A stretch of DNA of 21,988 nt. It comes from Pontiellaceae bacterium. Lineage in GTDB: Bacteria; Verrucomicrobiota; Kiritimatiellia; Kiritimatiellales; Tichowtungiaceae. The position numbers and the translations under genes were made by a program. How positions within the stretch are numbered: the first letter of the stretch is position 1; the number at the start of each line of letters is the position of its first letter. Of the stretch, positions 1-7,897 are shown piece after piece. The stretch spans positions 1 to 21,988 of the forward strand of contig JALOTS010000037.1 of assembly GCA_025457785.1 (NCBI GenBank). Direction: 5' to 3'. The notes under the pieces are model-generated. The model worked only from the letters and a program-made list of their open reading frames with translations, did not search any database and was not told where the DNA came from.

Positions 1-572
1 CAACGATCCGCAAAATCCCCTGAAGTCCGGAATTCATTTCCAGGAACAGATATCTGCCAGTTGATCTGATAAAAGAGTTTTTCACCGCGCCCGTACTGAT
101 AATCGGCATCTTCGGCGGTGATGAGCAGCCGTTTTTTAAATGGAACCGGAACAAAAGTGTACCAGCAGTTCTGCTCGTCTGCCGAAAGCGGCAATAAATC
201 AAACGGCGAAACTCCGTTGCGCAAATCGTTCCAGGAAAACTCACAGCGCGGTGTCTTTTCGCCGTCGAAGTAAAACCGGAATTTTTTATCCGGCTGCGTG
301 CCGGTGAACCAGAAACGGGAAACCACGCCGGGCCCTTTGAGATCCGCAAGAATACATTGTCCGTCAGCGGTCTTCCCCTGAAAGTGGTTGTAATCTTCGT
401 TTGCGCCCGTCCGGTCATACGAACAGATCATTTCCGTTGCCGGAACGTCCAGCCGGGCGATGGAAGCCGTATTCGTCAATTCACTGAGAAGTTTTGCATA
501 CGGCGCCGTTTCCGGCGGCTTGCAGGCCGTCAGGCCCAGCAGTAAAAGAAGCGTTACCGATTTGGTTTTCAT
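1..572 (-). CDS. GH172/DUF2961-like lipoprotein, N-terminal part (runs off the left edge)
   Basis: Reading leftwards from an ATG at 572 gives an open frame of 190 codons that continues past the window edge. The first residues, MKTKSVTLLLLLGLTACKPP, are a lipoprotein signal peptide with an LTAC lipobox (Cys17), so the product is probably anchored in a membrane facing the periplasm or outside. The mature part carries SYDRTGANEDYN and, about 30 residues later, DLKGPGVVSRFWFTG followed by FRFYFDGE. This is the pattern of the DUF2961 family, now glycoside hydrolase family 172, whose characterised members act on fructofuranosides or arabinofuranosides. Only the N-terminal jelly-roll part is visible, so catalytic residues and substrate cannot be judged. 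No clear ribosome binding site precedes the start. It lies 49 bp downstream of the GT2 gene on the same strand and may be co-transcribed with it. Family call from memory of the motif. Confidence 0.72.
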   Translation of the reverse strand, partial: MKTKSVTLLLLLGLTACKPPETAPYAKLLSELTNTASIARLDVPATEMICSYDRTGANEDYNHFQGKTADGQCILADLKGPGVVSRFWFTGTQPDKKFRFYFDGEKTPRCEFSWNDLRNGVSPFDLLPLSADEQNCWYTFVPVPFKKRLLITAEDADYQYGRGEKLFYQINWQISVPGNEFRTSGDFADR

Positions 573-621
573 AGTATTCAGAACAGGCGTTTCAAACAAG
601 TTGTTCATTTTTTTAATCAAC

Positions 622-1314
622 TCACCCGAAGATGCCGTATCGGAGGATGCACTTCAACGCTGAAAATCCATCTTTCCACCCGATCTTCTTTCCTTCCTGA
701 TAGGTTCTTCCGTAGTAGGAAATCGGCACCTCATAGACTCGAATGCCTTTTATTTTAGCCATCTTGGCCGTGATTTCGGGTTCTATACCGAACCGTTTTT
801 CGTTCAGCGTAAGCTGGCTCAACACCTCTTTCCTGAAAAACTTATAGCAGGTTTCCATGTCCGTCAGATTGAGATTTGAAAACAGATTCGACATCAGGGT
901 AAGAAATTGATTCCCGACCGAATGCCAGAAATAGACGACCCGGTGCGCTCCGGAACTGTTAAACCGTGAACCATAGACCACATCCGCCACGCCGCGCTCA
1001 AACGGCGCCAGCAATACGTTATATTCGGCAGGATCATACTCCAAATCGGCATCCTGAATGCCGACGATATCGCCGGATGCTTTTCGAAATCCGGTCTGTA
1101 GCGCCGCCCCCTTCCCCTGATTGAACTCGTGCCGAAAGATATGGAGTCTCGGGTCTGTTCCTTTTAGATCGCTCAGCTTGCTCCAGGTTCCGTCGGCGGA
1201 ACAGTCATCTACGACAACCAGTTCGGTTACACAACCCTGCTTCAGAACCTCCCGAACCACCGTTTCGATGGTTTTTTCCTCATTATAAACCGGCATGACG
1301 ATAGACAGACTCAT
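622..1314 (-). CDS. Glycosyltransferase family 2, polyprenyl-phosphate sugar synthase type
   Basis: A 230-residue GT2 (GT-A fold) enzyme. MSLSIVMPVYNEEKTIETVV is the N-terminal nucleotide-binding strand, VVVDDCSADGTW (res 33-44) the second, GKGAALQTGF (68-77) the loop typical of dolichol/polyprenyl-phosphate mannosyl- and glucosyltransferases, and QDADLEY (87-93) holds the metal-binding DxD. The C-terminal stretch with EVPISYYGRT is also typical of that group. It lacks transmembrane helices, as expected for the short DPM1-like forms. The likely reaction is transfer of a hexose from a nucleotide sugar to a polyprenyl phosphate on the cytoplasmic face. Its start overlaps the stop of the upstream GT-C-like gene (ATGA at 1311-1314), so the pair is translationally coupled: one makes the lipid-linked sugar, the other could use it. 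Sugar specificity cannot be read. Confidence 0.87.
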   Translation of the reverse strand: MSLSIVMPVYNEEKTIETVVREVLKQGCVTELVVVDDCSADGTWSKLSDLKGTDPRLHIFRHEFNQGKGAALQTGFRKASGDIVGIQDADLEYDPAEYNVLLAPFERGVADVVYGSRFNSSGAHRVVYFWHSVGNQFLTLMSNLFSNLNLTDMETCYKFFRKEVLSQLTLNEKRFGIEPEITAKMAKIKGIRVYEVPISYYGRTYQEGKKIGWKDGFSALKCILRYGIFG

Positions 1315-2894
1315 TCCTGTTTCTCCACTTCATATAAACAAGTTCGGGCGTACGGGTATTCTTTCAGCAGTTTCAGTTTGCACGGGACTTTCGATGCCGG
1401 CATGTGATGCTGAAGGGCGATATGTGTCGTTTCAGGAAAATAATGAAGCGGATCGCCGGGATTCAGCCCGTAATCGAGCGAATAAATCACCAGCCACTCA
1501 AACTGTTTGAACGGCCCGCTGTTATACTGCTTGGTTTCAGGATCTTCAAAAAGTCCAGCCTGTCTTTCGGCGTACCAGCCCAGCGTGTATTTGGTGGAGT
1601 CCGTCACCCCGATCACCACCATGCCCCCGGTTTTTTGATGAAATTTTACCAGTTCGTTTAAAAGTTCGGGAGTCTGCGAATAGGCACAATAATCCGTTGT
1701 CCGTTTGAAATTGAGCCCATGGACTCCAAGCAAAACACAAAAAATCAATACGGCATATCCCGTCTTTTTGAGAACACCGGAGAACTCAGAAGCAAAAAAG
1801 ATCACCTGAAAAATAAACACAGGAAAAAACATCAGGGCGGCCCGTTCAATGACAAACTTCACGCCTGCCAGATAAAATCCGGAGATATTAAACAGCGCCA
1901 TAACCGTGATGATGACCGAAACCGTTGCGCCGTCACTCAGGACGGTAATCCCTTTCCATTTTTTTCTGAAAACAAGCAATAAGCTCATCAGCACAGAGGC
2001 CGCAACCAATGCGTACGCCACCGACAGCACAAACCCGTCGGCGACATCCCGCCTGTAACAGCTTGATCTGACGAGAGACTGCACCGTGCTTCGCACAAAC
2101 CCCTCTTCGCCGCCGAAATAAAGCATGTCAAAGCGAATCAGCAGGAGAACCCGGTGCAGGTAAAACACAAACAGCGCCAGCGCATTTGCAAAAAGATACC
2201 CGTTTGCCGTGAACAGTTTCTTCACCGCCCGGATGATCCCGTCGGTTTTTATGGCTTTAAAATCGATGGATTCATATAAACAGACCGTCGCCAGACCGGC
2301 GTAAAAATTAGCAAACGCCATGTTGCATAAAACGGCAAAGGATGCGGACCATACGGCGCCGGCCAGCCGGATTTTCGGATCGCACCCTTCCTTCCGGCCC
2401 GCAACCGCTTCGATTAAAAAGAACAGCGAAAGAGCCACAAACCCCAGCGCCAGACCGTATCCGCGTGCCAGACCGAAATAATCCAGAACAAATGCGTTGC
2501 CGCATAATGCGAAAAATCCGAAAAAATCAAGCGGCTTGGAATTCAGCCGGGCTGTCAGCTTCCAGCAGGAAAACAGATACAAACCCAGACCCAGCAGACT
2601 GGGCAGCCGGGCGGCCTGCACAACCCAATGTTCCGGAAACAGTCTGACAAACCCGAAAGACAGCAAAGCCTGTAAAAAATGCACCTGTGCCTCAATATGC
2701 GAAAACACAAGCAAATCCACCAAGTCTCTTTCGCCGATTAATTCCTCCACGATGCCGCCCCACTCATCACTCACCAGCGCCAGTGTATAAATGCGGAAAA
2801 TCACATACCCCGTAAAAAGGACCGCCGCAAGAAGTTTAGCAACGCCGAAAAACCGCCCGGAAACCTGTCCTTTTTTACTCAAGTCACTTTTCAT
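1311..2894 (-). CDS. GT-C-like multi-pass membrane glycosyltransferase
   Basis: A large hydrophobic protein, 527 residues from the ATG at 2894. An in-frame ATG at 3026 would give 571, but the extra 44 residues are polar, lack a signal, and overlap the divergent gene, so 2894 (MKSDLSKKGQ) is preferred. About ten membrane segments are visible. The first luminal loop contains SDEWGG and, further on, FSHIEAQVHFLQALL, and a later helix has LARGYGLALGF. An acidic pair in loop 1 and an R/Y-rich start of a later helix are hallmarks of the GT-C superfamily (PMT/ArnT/PglB-like enzymes using polyprenyl-phosphate sugars). A soluble domain of about 140 residues follows the last helix. It sits directly upstream of, and overlaps, the GT2 predicted to make such a donor, which supports the call. 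Exact family is uncertain; it could also be an uncharacterised EpsG-like or O-antigen-type membrane protein. Confidence 0.7.
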   Translation of the reverse strand: MKSDLSKKGQVSGRFFGVAKLLAAVLFTGYVIFRIYTLALVSDEWGGIVEELIGERDLVDLLVFSHIEAQVHFLQALLSFGFVRLFPEHWVVQAARLPSLLGLGLYLFSCWKLTARLNSKPLDFFGFFALCGNAFVLDYFGLARGYGLALGFVALSLFFLIEAVAGRKEGCDPKIRLAGAVWSASFAVLCNMAFANFYAGLATVCLYESIDFKAIKTDGIIRAVKKLFTANGYLFANALALFVFYLHRVLLLIRFDMLYFGGEEGFVRSTVQSLVRSSCYRRDVADGFVLSVAYALVAASVLMSLLLVFRKKWKGITVLSDGATVSVIITVMALFNISGFYLAGVKFVIERAALMFFPVFIFQVIFFASEFSGVLKKTGYAVLIFCVLLGVHGLNFKRTTDYCAYSQTPELLNELVKFHQKTGGMVVIGVTDSTKYTLGWYAERQAGLFEDPETKQYNSGPFKQFEWLVIYSLDYGLNPGDPLHYFPETTHIALQHHMPASKVPCKLKLLKEYPYARTCLYEVEKQE

Positions 2895-3019
2895 TTCTAT
2901 TTCATCCCATTGTACAAACCTGCCGTCAGAAGAACCGGAACCGATATCGTGCAGAGACATTGCCAAACCGTAACTGAAACCGCAAGCGTGACGGTGCAAT
3001 TTGCCGGGCACCATTCTTT

Positions 3020-4099
3020 TTGACATTTTGTCACAAAACTTTAGCTTACTCCGATATGTATCTCGGCTTCTATAATTTCTACCGGCAGTACAACGGCAAC
3101 CGGATGTTTACCGATCCGGCTTCGCCGATCGGCGACAACCTGATGTATCCGTTTGTTCATCTCGGCGAACGGTTGCGCGCCTCGGGCCATCAGGTGGCGA
3201 CATTGGACACGGATGATTTATCCAAATTCGACGCAGCCGTTTTTCTGGATCACCCGACACCGCTGAACCCCTGTTTCCGGCAGCTCAAAAAAATGCCCGG
3301 TAAAAAACTGTACCTCTTTCTGTTCGAAAACGAAGCCAACCGTCCGGATAACTACTGGGCCGTCAACCACCGTGCGTTTGAAAAAATATTCACATGGGAT
3401 ACGCAACTGGCCGACGGCAAAACCTACCGCCGAATCTGCCTGCCGAACCGGATTCCGCCCGTTGCCCCGTTCAGGCCGGATGAACGGAAAAAATTCTGTG
3501 TAACCATCGCCAGCCAGAAGTACAGCAGTCATCCGCAGGAAATTTACTCGGAACGGGTGCGGGCCATCCGCTGGTTTGAAGAACATCATCCGGAAGAATT
3601 TGACCTGTTCGGAACGCTTTGGGAACACCCCTACTTCACCGGCAGCCTGGCACGGCTGAACCTGGGCCTTCACAAGGTGTACGGACAGTTTCCATCGCTG
3701 CTCCGCAAACAACGTTTTCCGTCTCATCGCGGCACCGTGCCAGGTAAACACGCCGTAATGAAACAATATAAATTCGCCATCTGCTACGAAAACGCCGTTT
3801 TCCCCGGCTATATCACTGAAAAAATGTTCGACGCGTTATTTGCCGGATGCATCCCCGTCTATCTCGGCGCACCGGATGTGACCGACCAAATCCCGACGGG
3901 CGTTTTCATCGATAAACGCCGGTTCAAAACATACGACGATCTGTATGACTATATGCACAACATGCCGGAGACCGACTATCTGGCCTATCGAAAGGCAATC
4001 AATCAATTCCTGACCGGTCCCGGCATTTATCCGTTCAGCGCAGAAGCCTTTGCTGACACAGTTATTCAACAAATCGTTCAGGACGGTTCAACATCATGA
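3020..4099 (+). CDS. Fucosyltransferase, GT10 family
   Basis: A 359-residue protein. The C-terminal half has the strongly conserved GT10 donor-binding block at residues 251-273 (KFAICYENAVFPGYITEKMF) followed by AGCIPVYLGAP, which matches bacterial alpha-1,3/4-fucosyltransferases of the Helicobacter type that use GDP-fucose. The N-terminal half is the less conserved acceptor domain; KTLAYSDMYLGFYNF looks like its first strand. The frame begins with a TTG at 3020 and no ribosome site is seen. An ATG at 3056 exists but would cut off the first beta-strand, so the TTG or another unseen start is favoured. The stop overlaps the next GT2 start (ATGA 4096-4099). No helical C-terminal heptad repeats as in Helicobacter FucT are present. 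The enzyme probably caps a surface glycan made by the neighbouring glycosyltransferases; the acceptor is unknown. Confidence 0.86.
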   Translation: MTFCHKTLAYSDMYLGFYNFYRQYNGNRMFTDPASPIGDNLMYPFVHLGERLRASGHQVATLDTDDLSKFDAAVFLDHPTPLNPCFRQLKKMPGKKLYLFLFENEANRPDNYWAVNHRAFEKIFTWDTQLADGKTYRRICLPNRIPPVAPFRPDERKKFCVTIASQKYSSHPQEIYSERVRAIRWFEEHHPEEFDLFGTLWEHPYFTGSLARLNLGLHKVYGQFPSLLRKQRFPSHRGTVPGKHAVMKQYKFAICYENAVFPGYITEKMFDALFAGCIPVYLGAPDVTDQIPTGVFIDKRRFKTYDDLYDYMHNMPETDYLAYRKAINQFLTGPGIYPFSAEAFADTVIQQIVQDGSTS

Positions 4100-5211
4100 G
4101 CAACCCGCTGGTTTCCATCTGTATTCCCACCTACAAGCGTCCGGAACTGCTCGAACGGGCGGTTCGTTCCTGTCTGGCGCAAACCTATCCAACCTTTGAA
4201 ATCCTCATTACCGACAACAGCCCGGACGACACCTCCGGGCAAGTGCTCGCAAAATTGAATGACCCCAGGATTAAGTATCACAAAAACGAAACCAACCTTG
4301 GCCCCTACGGAAATGTCAGTCGCGTCGCCGCACTGGCGACCGGAGAATATATCAAATTTCTAATGGATGACGACCTGCTGAAACCGCTCTGTCTTGAACT
4401 TATGGTCTCCGCATTCGAACACAATCCAACCGCCGGTCTGGTCATGGCACCCATGGATTTAATTGATAAGGACGACCATCGGATTTTCCCCCGTTTTTAC
4501 GTGTTCCGGAAAATGGACTATCGCTACCGCTATCAAGTCGGCGACGGATTGATACACCGCAAAAAAATTCTAACCGATTTTCTGGTGAAGGATTATCCCT
4601 GCTGCGTCCCCAGCGGTGTCATGTGGCGACGGGAATGTTTTACCCGCTTAGGCTATTTTGACTCGCAGGCCGATTTTGCAGTGGATCTGGATTTCTGTAT
4701 GCGCATCGCCGCTCATTGGGATTTTTATTACATTGATCAGGTTCTCTCCTCCTGGCGCCTGCTTACGGTCTGTCATACCGCGACACTGCACCAAACCGGG
4801 ATGAACATCGGCGCATTCTATTATATCACCCGAAAAAGTCTGGCCGACGAACCCGGAATGAAGCTTTTCGATCAGGCCGAACGGAAAAAACTTCAGCGCG
4901 ACGCCCTGTTCTTCTGTTCCTGCCGGGCACTGCTCAATGGACTGGCCGGCCTGCGCGCCCGGAATCCGCGCTTAATCCGGGATACCATCCGCACGATATT
5001 CCGGGAAGACCCCTACTGGCTGAACAAATTGCGTCTGCCCTTATTTGTGTTTCGGGAGATCTGGCGTTCGCTGTTCCCGAAAAAACTTCCCCCGCCCCGT
5101 CACACCGGTCTGCAGCCGACGGAACACCAGAGCCCGGTACGCCACCAACCGTTTCCCGCCGTACAACCGAAACCCGAACCGCCGCCGGAACCGACAGAAA
5201 ATTCAACCTGA
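4096..5211 (+). CDS. Glycosyltransferase family 2 with proline-rich C-terminal tail
   Basis: A 371-residue protein, translationally coupled to the fucosyltransferase by ATGA. Residues 1-100 form a GT-A domain: LVSICIPTYKRPELLERAV, then ILITDNSPDD (36-45), NLGPYGNVSRVAALATGEYI and LMDDDLLKP (89-97) with the metal-binding DDD. The middle contains PCCVPSGVMWRR and DLDFCMRIA, the acceptor-side helix seen in O-antigen and capsule GT2 enzymes. No transmembrane helix is evident. The last ~45 residues are low-complexity and rich in Pro and charged residues (KPEPPPEPTENST at the end); such a tail is unusual for GT2 and may be a disordered tether or simply poorly conserved sequence. Likely role: adding a sugar to a lipid-linked or protein-linked glycan in the same pathway as the GT10 enzyme. 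Donor and acceptor cannot be inferred. Confidence 0.87.
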   Translation: MSNPLVSICIPTYKRPELLERAVRSCLAQTYPTFEILITDNSPDDTSGQVLAKLNDPRIKYHKNETNLGPYGNVSRVAALATGEYIKFLMDDDLLKPLCLELMVSAFEHNPTAGLVMAPMDLIDKDDHRIFPRFYVFRKMDYRYRYQVGDGLIHRKKILTDFLVKDYPCCVPSGVMWRRECFTRLGYFDSQADFAVDLDFCMRIAAHWDFYYIDQVLSSWRLLTVCHTATLHQTGMNIGAFYYITRKSLADEPGMKLFDQAERKKLQRDALFFCSCRALLNGLAGLRARNPRLIRDTIRTIFREDPYWLNKLRLPLFVFREIWRSLFPKKLPPPRHTGLQPTEHQSPVRHQPFPAVQPKPEPPPEPTENST

Positions 5212-5228
5212 AAAAAACCGTTTTTCAG
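5208..5228 (+). terminator. Weak terminator-like hairpin after the GT10-GT2 pair
   Basis: CTGAAAAA (5208-5215) pairs with TTTTTCAG (5221-5228) around a 5-nt loop, and overlaps the GT2 stop codon. The stem is AT-rich and no separate T-tract follows, but the A/T arms could work in both directions. A second small hairpin, GAGGC-GTT-GCCTC, lies at 5233-5245. Low confidence. Confidence 0.3.
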
Positions 5229-5544
5229 CGGAGAGGCGTTGCCTCCATGCCGAAAATAAATTACAAAAAAACATTGTCACTCAAGCTGGTTCTCTGACCG
5301 CAGCGTCCTTCGCGTTCCTCCATTCCTCCAAATTTTGAAACCCGAAACTGTTTAATTCAACTCATCACAGAATGCAATTTGCAAAATTTCAACAACATAA
5401 CCCGTTGCAAATCCTTAAAAACCATAATAACTATAAATCACGCGACCGCCCTTTTCTTTGACCCTCTCTTTGAATTTTAACGCATAGCCGAAATCGAATG
5501 ATGAACTTCCTTTTTTTGCCGCGCAAAAATGATAGATTTTCCGA
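5212..5544. other. 333-bp intergenic stretch with degenerate repeat and AT-rich run
   Basis: No convincing gene is present; short frames here lack family features. Positions 5298-5329 contain a degenerate repeat whose reverse complement includes GGAACGCGAAGGACGC, similar in flavour to the left arm of the hairpin repeat at 20604-20683. Positions 5335-5445 are AT-rich and probably hold the promoter of the ABC gene, but I could not find a well-spaced -35/-10 pair. Confidence 0.5.
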
Positions 5545-7566
5545 ATGAAGAATCTGTCGGGAACACCGCTCCTCCGCGTTGAAAACCTGCGGGTCTGGTT
5601 TGATACCGAAATCGGACCTGCTCGTGCAGTGGACGGCGTTTCGTTTTCCATCCAGCCCGGCGAAACCTACGCCCTCGTCGGCGAATCCGGTTCCGGAAAA
5701 TCCGTTACCGCCCTCGCCATCATGAACCTGCTGCCCAGTTCCACGGGCCGCATCAAAGGCGGAAAAATCCTCTTTGAAGGCGTTGATCTGGCCCGCGCAT
5801 CCGGAACAGAAATGCGCCGCATCCGGGGTAAAGAAATCTCCATGATTTTTCAGGAACCGATGAGCGCCCTCAATCCCGTTTTTACCGTCGGCCGCCAGAT
5901 CGCCGAAGTCTTCTGTCTGCATGAAGGGATGAACCGCAAAACGGCACGCAACGCCTCGATTGAGATACTTGAACTGGTCGGCATCCCCGAACCAGCCGAC
6001 CGCTTCAACAACTATCCGCACGAACTCTCCGGCGGCATGCAGCAGCGCGTGATGATCGCCATGGCGCTGGCCTGTAAACCCAAACTGCTGATCGCCGACG
6101 AGCCCACCACCGCGCTCGATGTCACCATCCAGTCGCAGATTCTAACGCTGATCGACGACCTCCGTAAAAAAACCGGCACCGCCGTTCTGCTCATCACCCA
6201 CGATATGGGCGTGGTACGCGAAAACGCCGACCGCGTCGGTGTCATGTATGCCGGAAAACTGGTCGAGGAAGCCCCGGTCGAGAGCCTGTTTTCCGACCCG
6301 GCGCATCCTTATACCGAACTGCTGATGCGGGCGCTTCCGGCCCAAACGCACCGACAGCAAAAACTTTACGCCATTGAAGGCCTCGTCCCGAAAGCCACCA
6401 CGGAACTGCCCGGCTGCCGCTTCGAAAACCGCTGCCCTGCACGGATGGACTGTTGCATAACCGAACCGCCGCCTAACTGTGAAGCCGGCCCGGAGCATAC
6501 CGCCGCCTGCCACCTGCTGTCGGGCCGTACGCCGCGCAACCGGCTGGAAATCACTCCGTCCGCCGCACCGCCCAGCCCGCTGGACCCGTCGGTTATTCAG
6601 CTTCAAACCGACGGCCTTCAACTGTTTTTCCCACTCAAAAAAAACTTTTTCGGTCGCGGACGCGGCGATGTGCGGGCCGTTGACGGGGTATCACTGCGCG
6701 TCCATAAAGGCGAAACGTTGGCACTCGTCGGCGAATCCGGCTGCGGAAAAACAACCGTCGGGAAAAGCATTATCCGGCTCTGCGAACCAACCGGCGGTTC
6801 CGTGCGTTTTAAAAATACCGATCTGTCCGGACTCGGCAAACAGGCCCGAAAAACCGTGAGTCGCGAAATTCAGTTTGTTTTTCAGGACCCCTTCTCCAGC
6901 CTCGACCCGCGCCAGCCCATCGGCGACATTCTGATCGAAGGCATGGAAATTCACCGGATCAGAAAAAACCGTAAAGAACGGCTGGTCAAAGCGCAGGAAC
7001 TGCTCGAACGCGTCGGACTCAGTCCGGACATGATTTACCGCTATCCCCACGAGTTTTCAGGCGGCCAACGCCAGCGCATCGTCCTCGCCCGGGCGCTCAG
7101 CACCGGCCCGGAGCTGCTGATCTGCGACGAGGCCACCAGCGCGCTCGATGTCTCCGTACAGGCGCAGATTCTCAATCTGCTCAAAGACCTTCAGGCCGAA
7201 TTCAAGCTCGCCTGCATCTTCATCACGCACAACCTCGGCGTGGTGCAATATCTGGCCGACCGCGTCGCAGTCATGTACCTTGGACGCATTGTCGAAGAGG
7301 GTGCCACTAAGGAAATTTTCTCCGGCCCGAAACACCCCTACACGCAGGCGCTGCTCTCCGCCGCGCCACAGGTCTCAAAGGATGTCGTACTGGAAAAAAT
7401 CATCCTCAAAGGTGATGTCCCCTCGCCCGTTCATCCGCCAAAAGGATGTCACTTTCATCCGCGCTGCCCGCAGGCCCTGCCCGCATGCAGCCTGACCTAT
7501 CCTGACTCCGTCTCCTTCAGCCCGACCCACTCCTGCAGGTGCATTCTTTATCAGACCCTTCAATGA
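5545..7566 (+). CDS. Fused dipeptide/oligopeptide-type ABC transporter ATPase (two ABC domains)
   Basis: A 673-residue protein with two complete nucleotide-binding domains in one chain, equivalent to a DppD-DppF or OppD-OppF fusion (YejF/GsiA type). Domain 1: Walker A GESGSGKS (46-53), signature LSGGMQQR (161-168), Walker B LLIADE (181-186). Domain 2: Walker A GESGCGKT (396-403), signature FSGGQRQR (504-511), Walker B LLICDE (524-529). Each is followed by the Cys-rich C-terminal oligopeptide-ABC motif: CRFENRCPARMDCC after domain 1 and CHFHPRCPQALPAC at the end. All catalytic motifs look intact, so it should power import of peptides, nickel-type chelates or related small solutes across the inner membrane. 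No permease or substrate-binding protein gene is adjacent, so its partners must be elsewhere. The ATG at 5545 places the first strand (LLRVENLRVWF) at the usual distance; there is no clear Shine-Dalgarno site. Confidence 0.93.
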   Translation: MKNLSGTPLLRVENLRVWFDTEIGPARAVDGVSFSIQPGETYALVGESGSGKSVTALAIMNLLPSSTGRIKGGKILFEGVDLARASGTEMRRIRGKEISMIFQEPMSALNPVFTVGRQIAEVFCLHEGMNRKTARNASIEILELVGIPEPADRFNNYPHELSGGMQQRVMIAMALACKPKLLIADEPTTALDVTIQSQILTLIDDLRKKTGTAVLLITHDMGVVRENADRVGVMYAGKLVEEAPVESLFSDPAHPYTELLMRALPAQTHRQQKLYAIEGLVPKATTELPGCRFENRCPARMDCCITEPPPNCEAGPEHTAACHLLSGRTPRNRLEITPSAAPPSPLDPSVIQLQTDGLQLFFPLKKNFFGRGRGDVRAVDGVSLRVHKGETLALVGESGCGKTTVGKSIIRLCEPTGGSVRFKNTDLSGLGKQARKTVSREIQFVFQDPFSSLDPRQPIGDILIEGMEIHRIRKNRKERLVKAQELLERVGLSPDMIYRYPHEFSGGQRQRIVLARALSTGPELLICDEATSALDVSVQAQILNLLKDLQAEFKLACIFITHNLGVVQYLADRVAVMYLGRIVEEGATKEIFSGPKHPYTQALLSAAPQVSKDVVLEKIILKGDVPSPVHPPKGCHFHPRCPQALPACSLTYPDSVSFSPTHSCRCILYQTLQ

Positions 7567-7767
7567 AGAACTGAATAAGCCGGTGTCTGCATGCCCTTGG
7601 CATCTTCAAAATCCGCAAATCACCGTGCAAAAGCATCCCGAAAATGAACCGGGACCCGGCTCGCCATCCCCAACCCGCGATAAATGTTTGTATAACCCCT
7701 TGGAACAGAAACTTACTGCAAAGAACAGGATGTCCCTGGGAAAAAAGAGCCCGTTTGTTCAATAGGA

Positions 7768-7796
7768 TTGCTTCACCCGGCATCTTTTCGTAGATT
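7768..7796 (+). promoter_or_regulatory. Possible sigma70-type promoter for valS
   Basis: TTGCTT (7768-7773), 17-bp spacer, TAGATT (7791-7796): three and four matches of six to the consensus boxes with ideal spacing. It would place the inverted repeat at 7808-7897 at the very start of the valS leader. Weak boxes, so tentative. Confidence 0.28.
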
Positions 7797-7807
7797 GCCT
7801 CGTTTGA

Positions 7808-7897
7808 GGGAATGATGGAAGGCAGGAATAATGGAGCGTTGAAGGGAAAAAAGGCTTTCGCCCAGTGTTCCAATAATCCGTTATTCCATCGTTCCAT
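7808..7897. repeat. Imperfect inverted repeat / hairpin element in valS leader
   Basis: Left arm 7809-7837 starts GGAATGATGGAA; the right arm 7868-7896, read in reverse complement, starts GGAACGATGGAA. About 21 of 29 positions agree. The interior contains GGC-TTTC-GCC (7853-7862), which can form a nested small hairpin. The internal quasi-periodicity (GGAA..AT) suggests a dispersed intergenic element of the kind that gives spurious 'MEQWNNG' proteins. The element stops one base before the valS ribosome site GGAGA (7898-7902). Confidence 0.55.

Noticed and set aside
3020..3048. Promoter with the perfect TTGACA at 3020
   Set aside because: No acceptable -10 box lies at 16-18 bp, and the position conflicts with the only start that keeps the first GT10 strand.
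5045..5338. 97-codon plus-strand frame across the end of the GT2 gene
   Set aside because: Out-of-frame with the GT2 gene and rich in Arg/Asn without family features; an intergenic continuation of a shadow frame.
7517..7897. 126-codon minus-strand frame starting MERWNNGLLEHW
   Set aside because: The start is the translated right arm of the hairpin repeat, a known source of spurious 'MEQWNNG' proteins, and the rest runs antisense into the ABC gene end.
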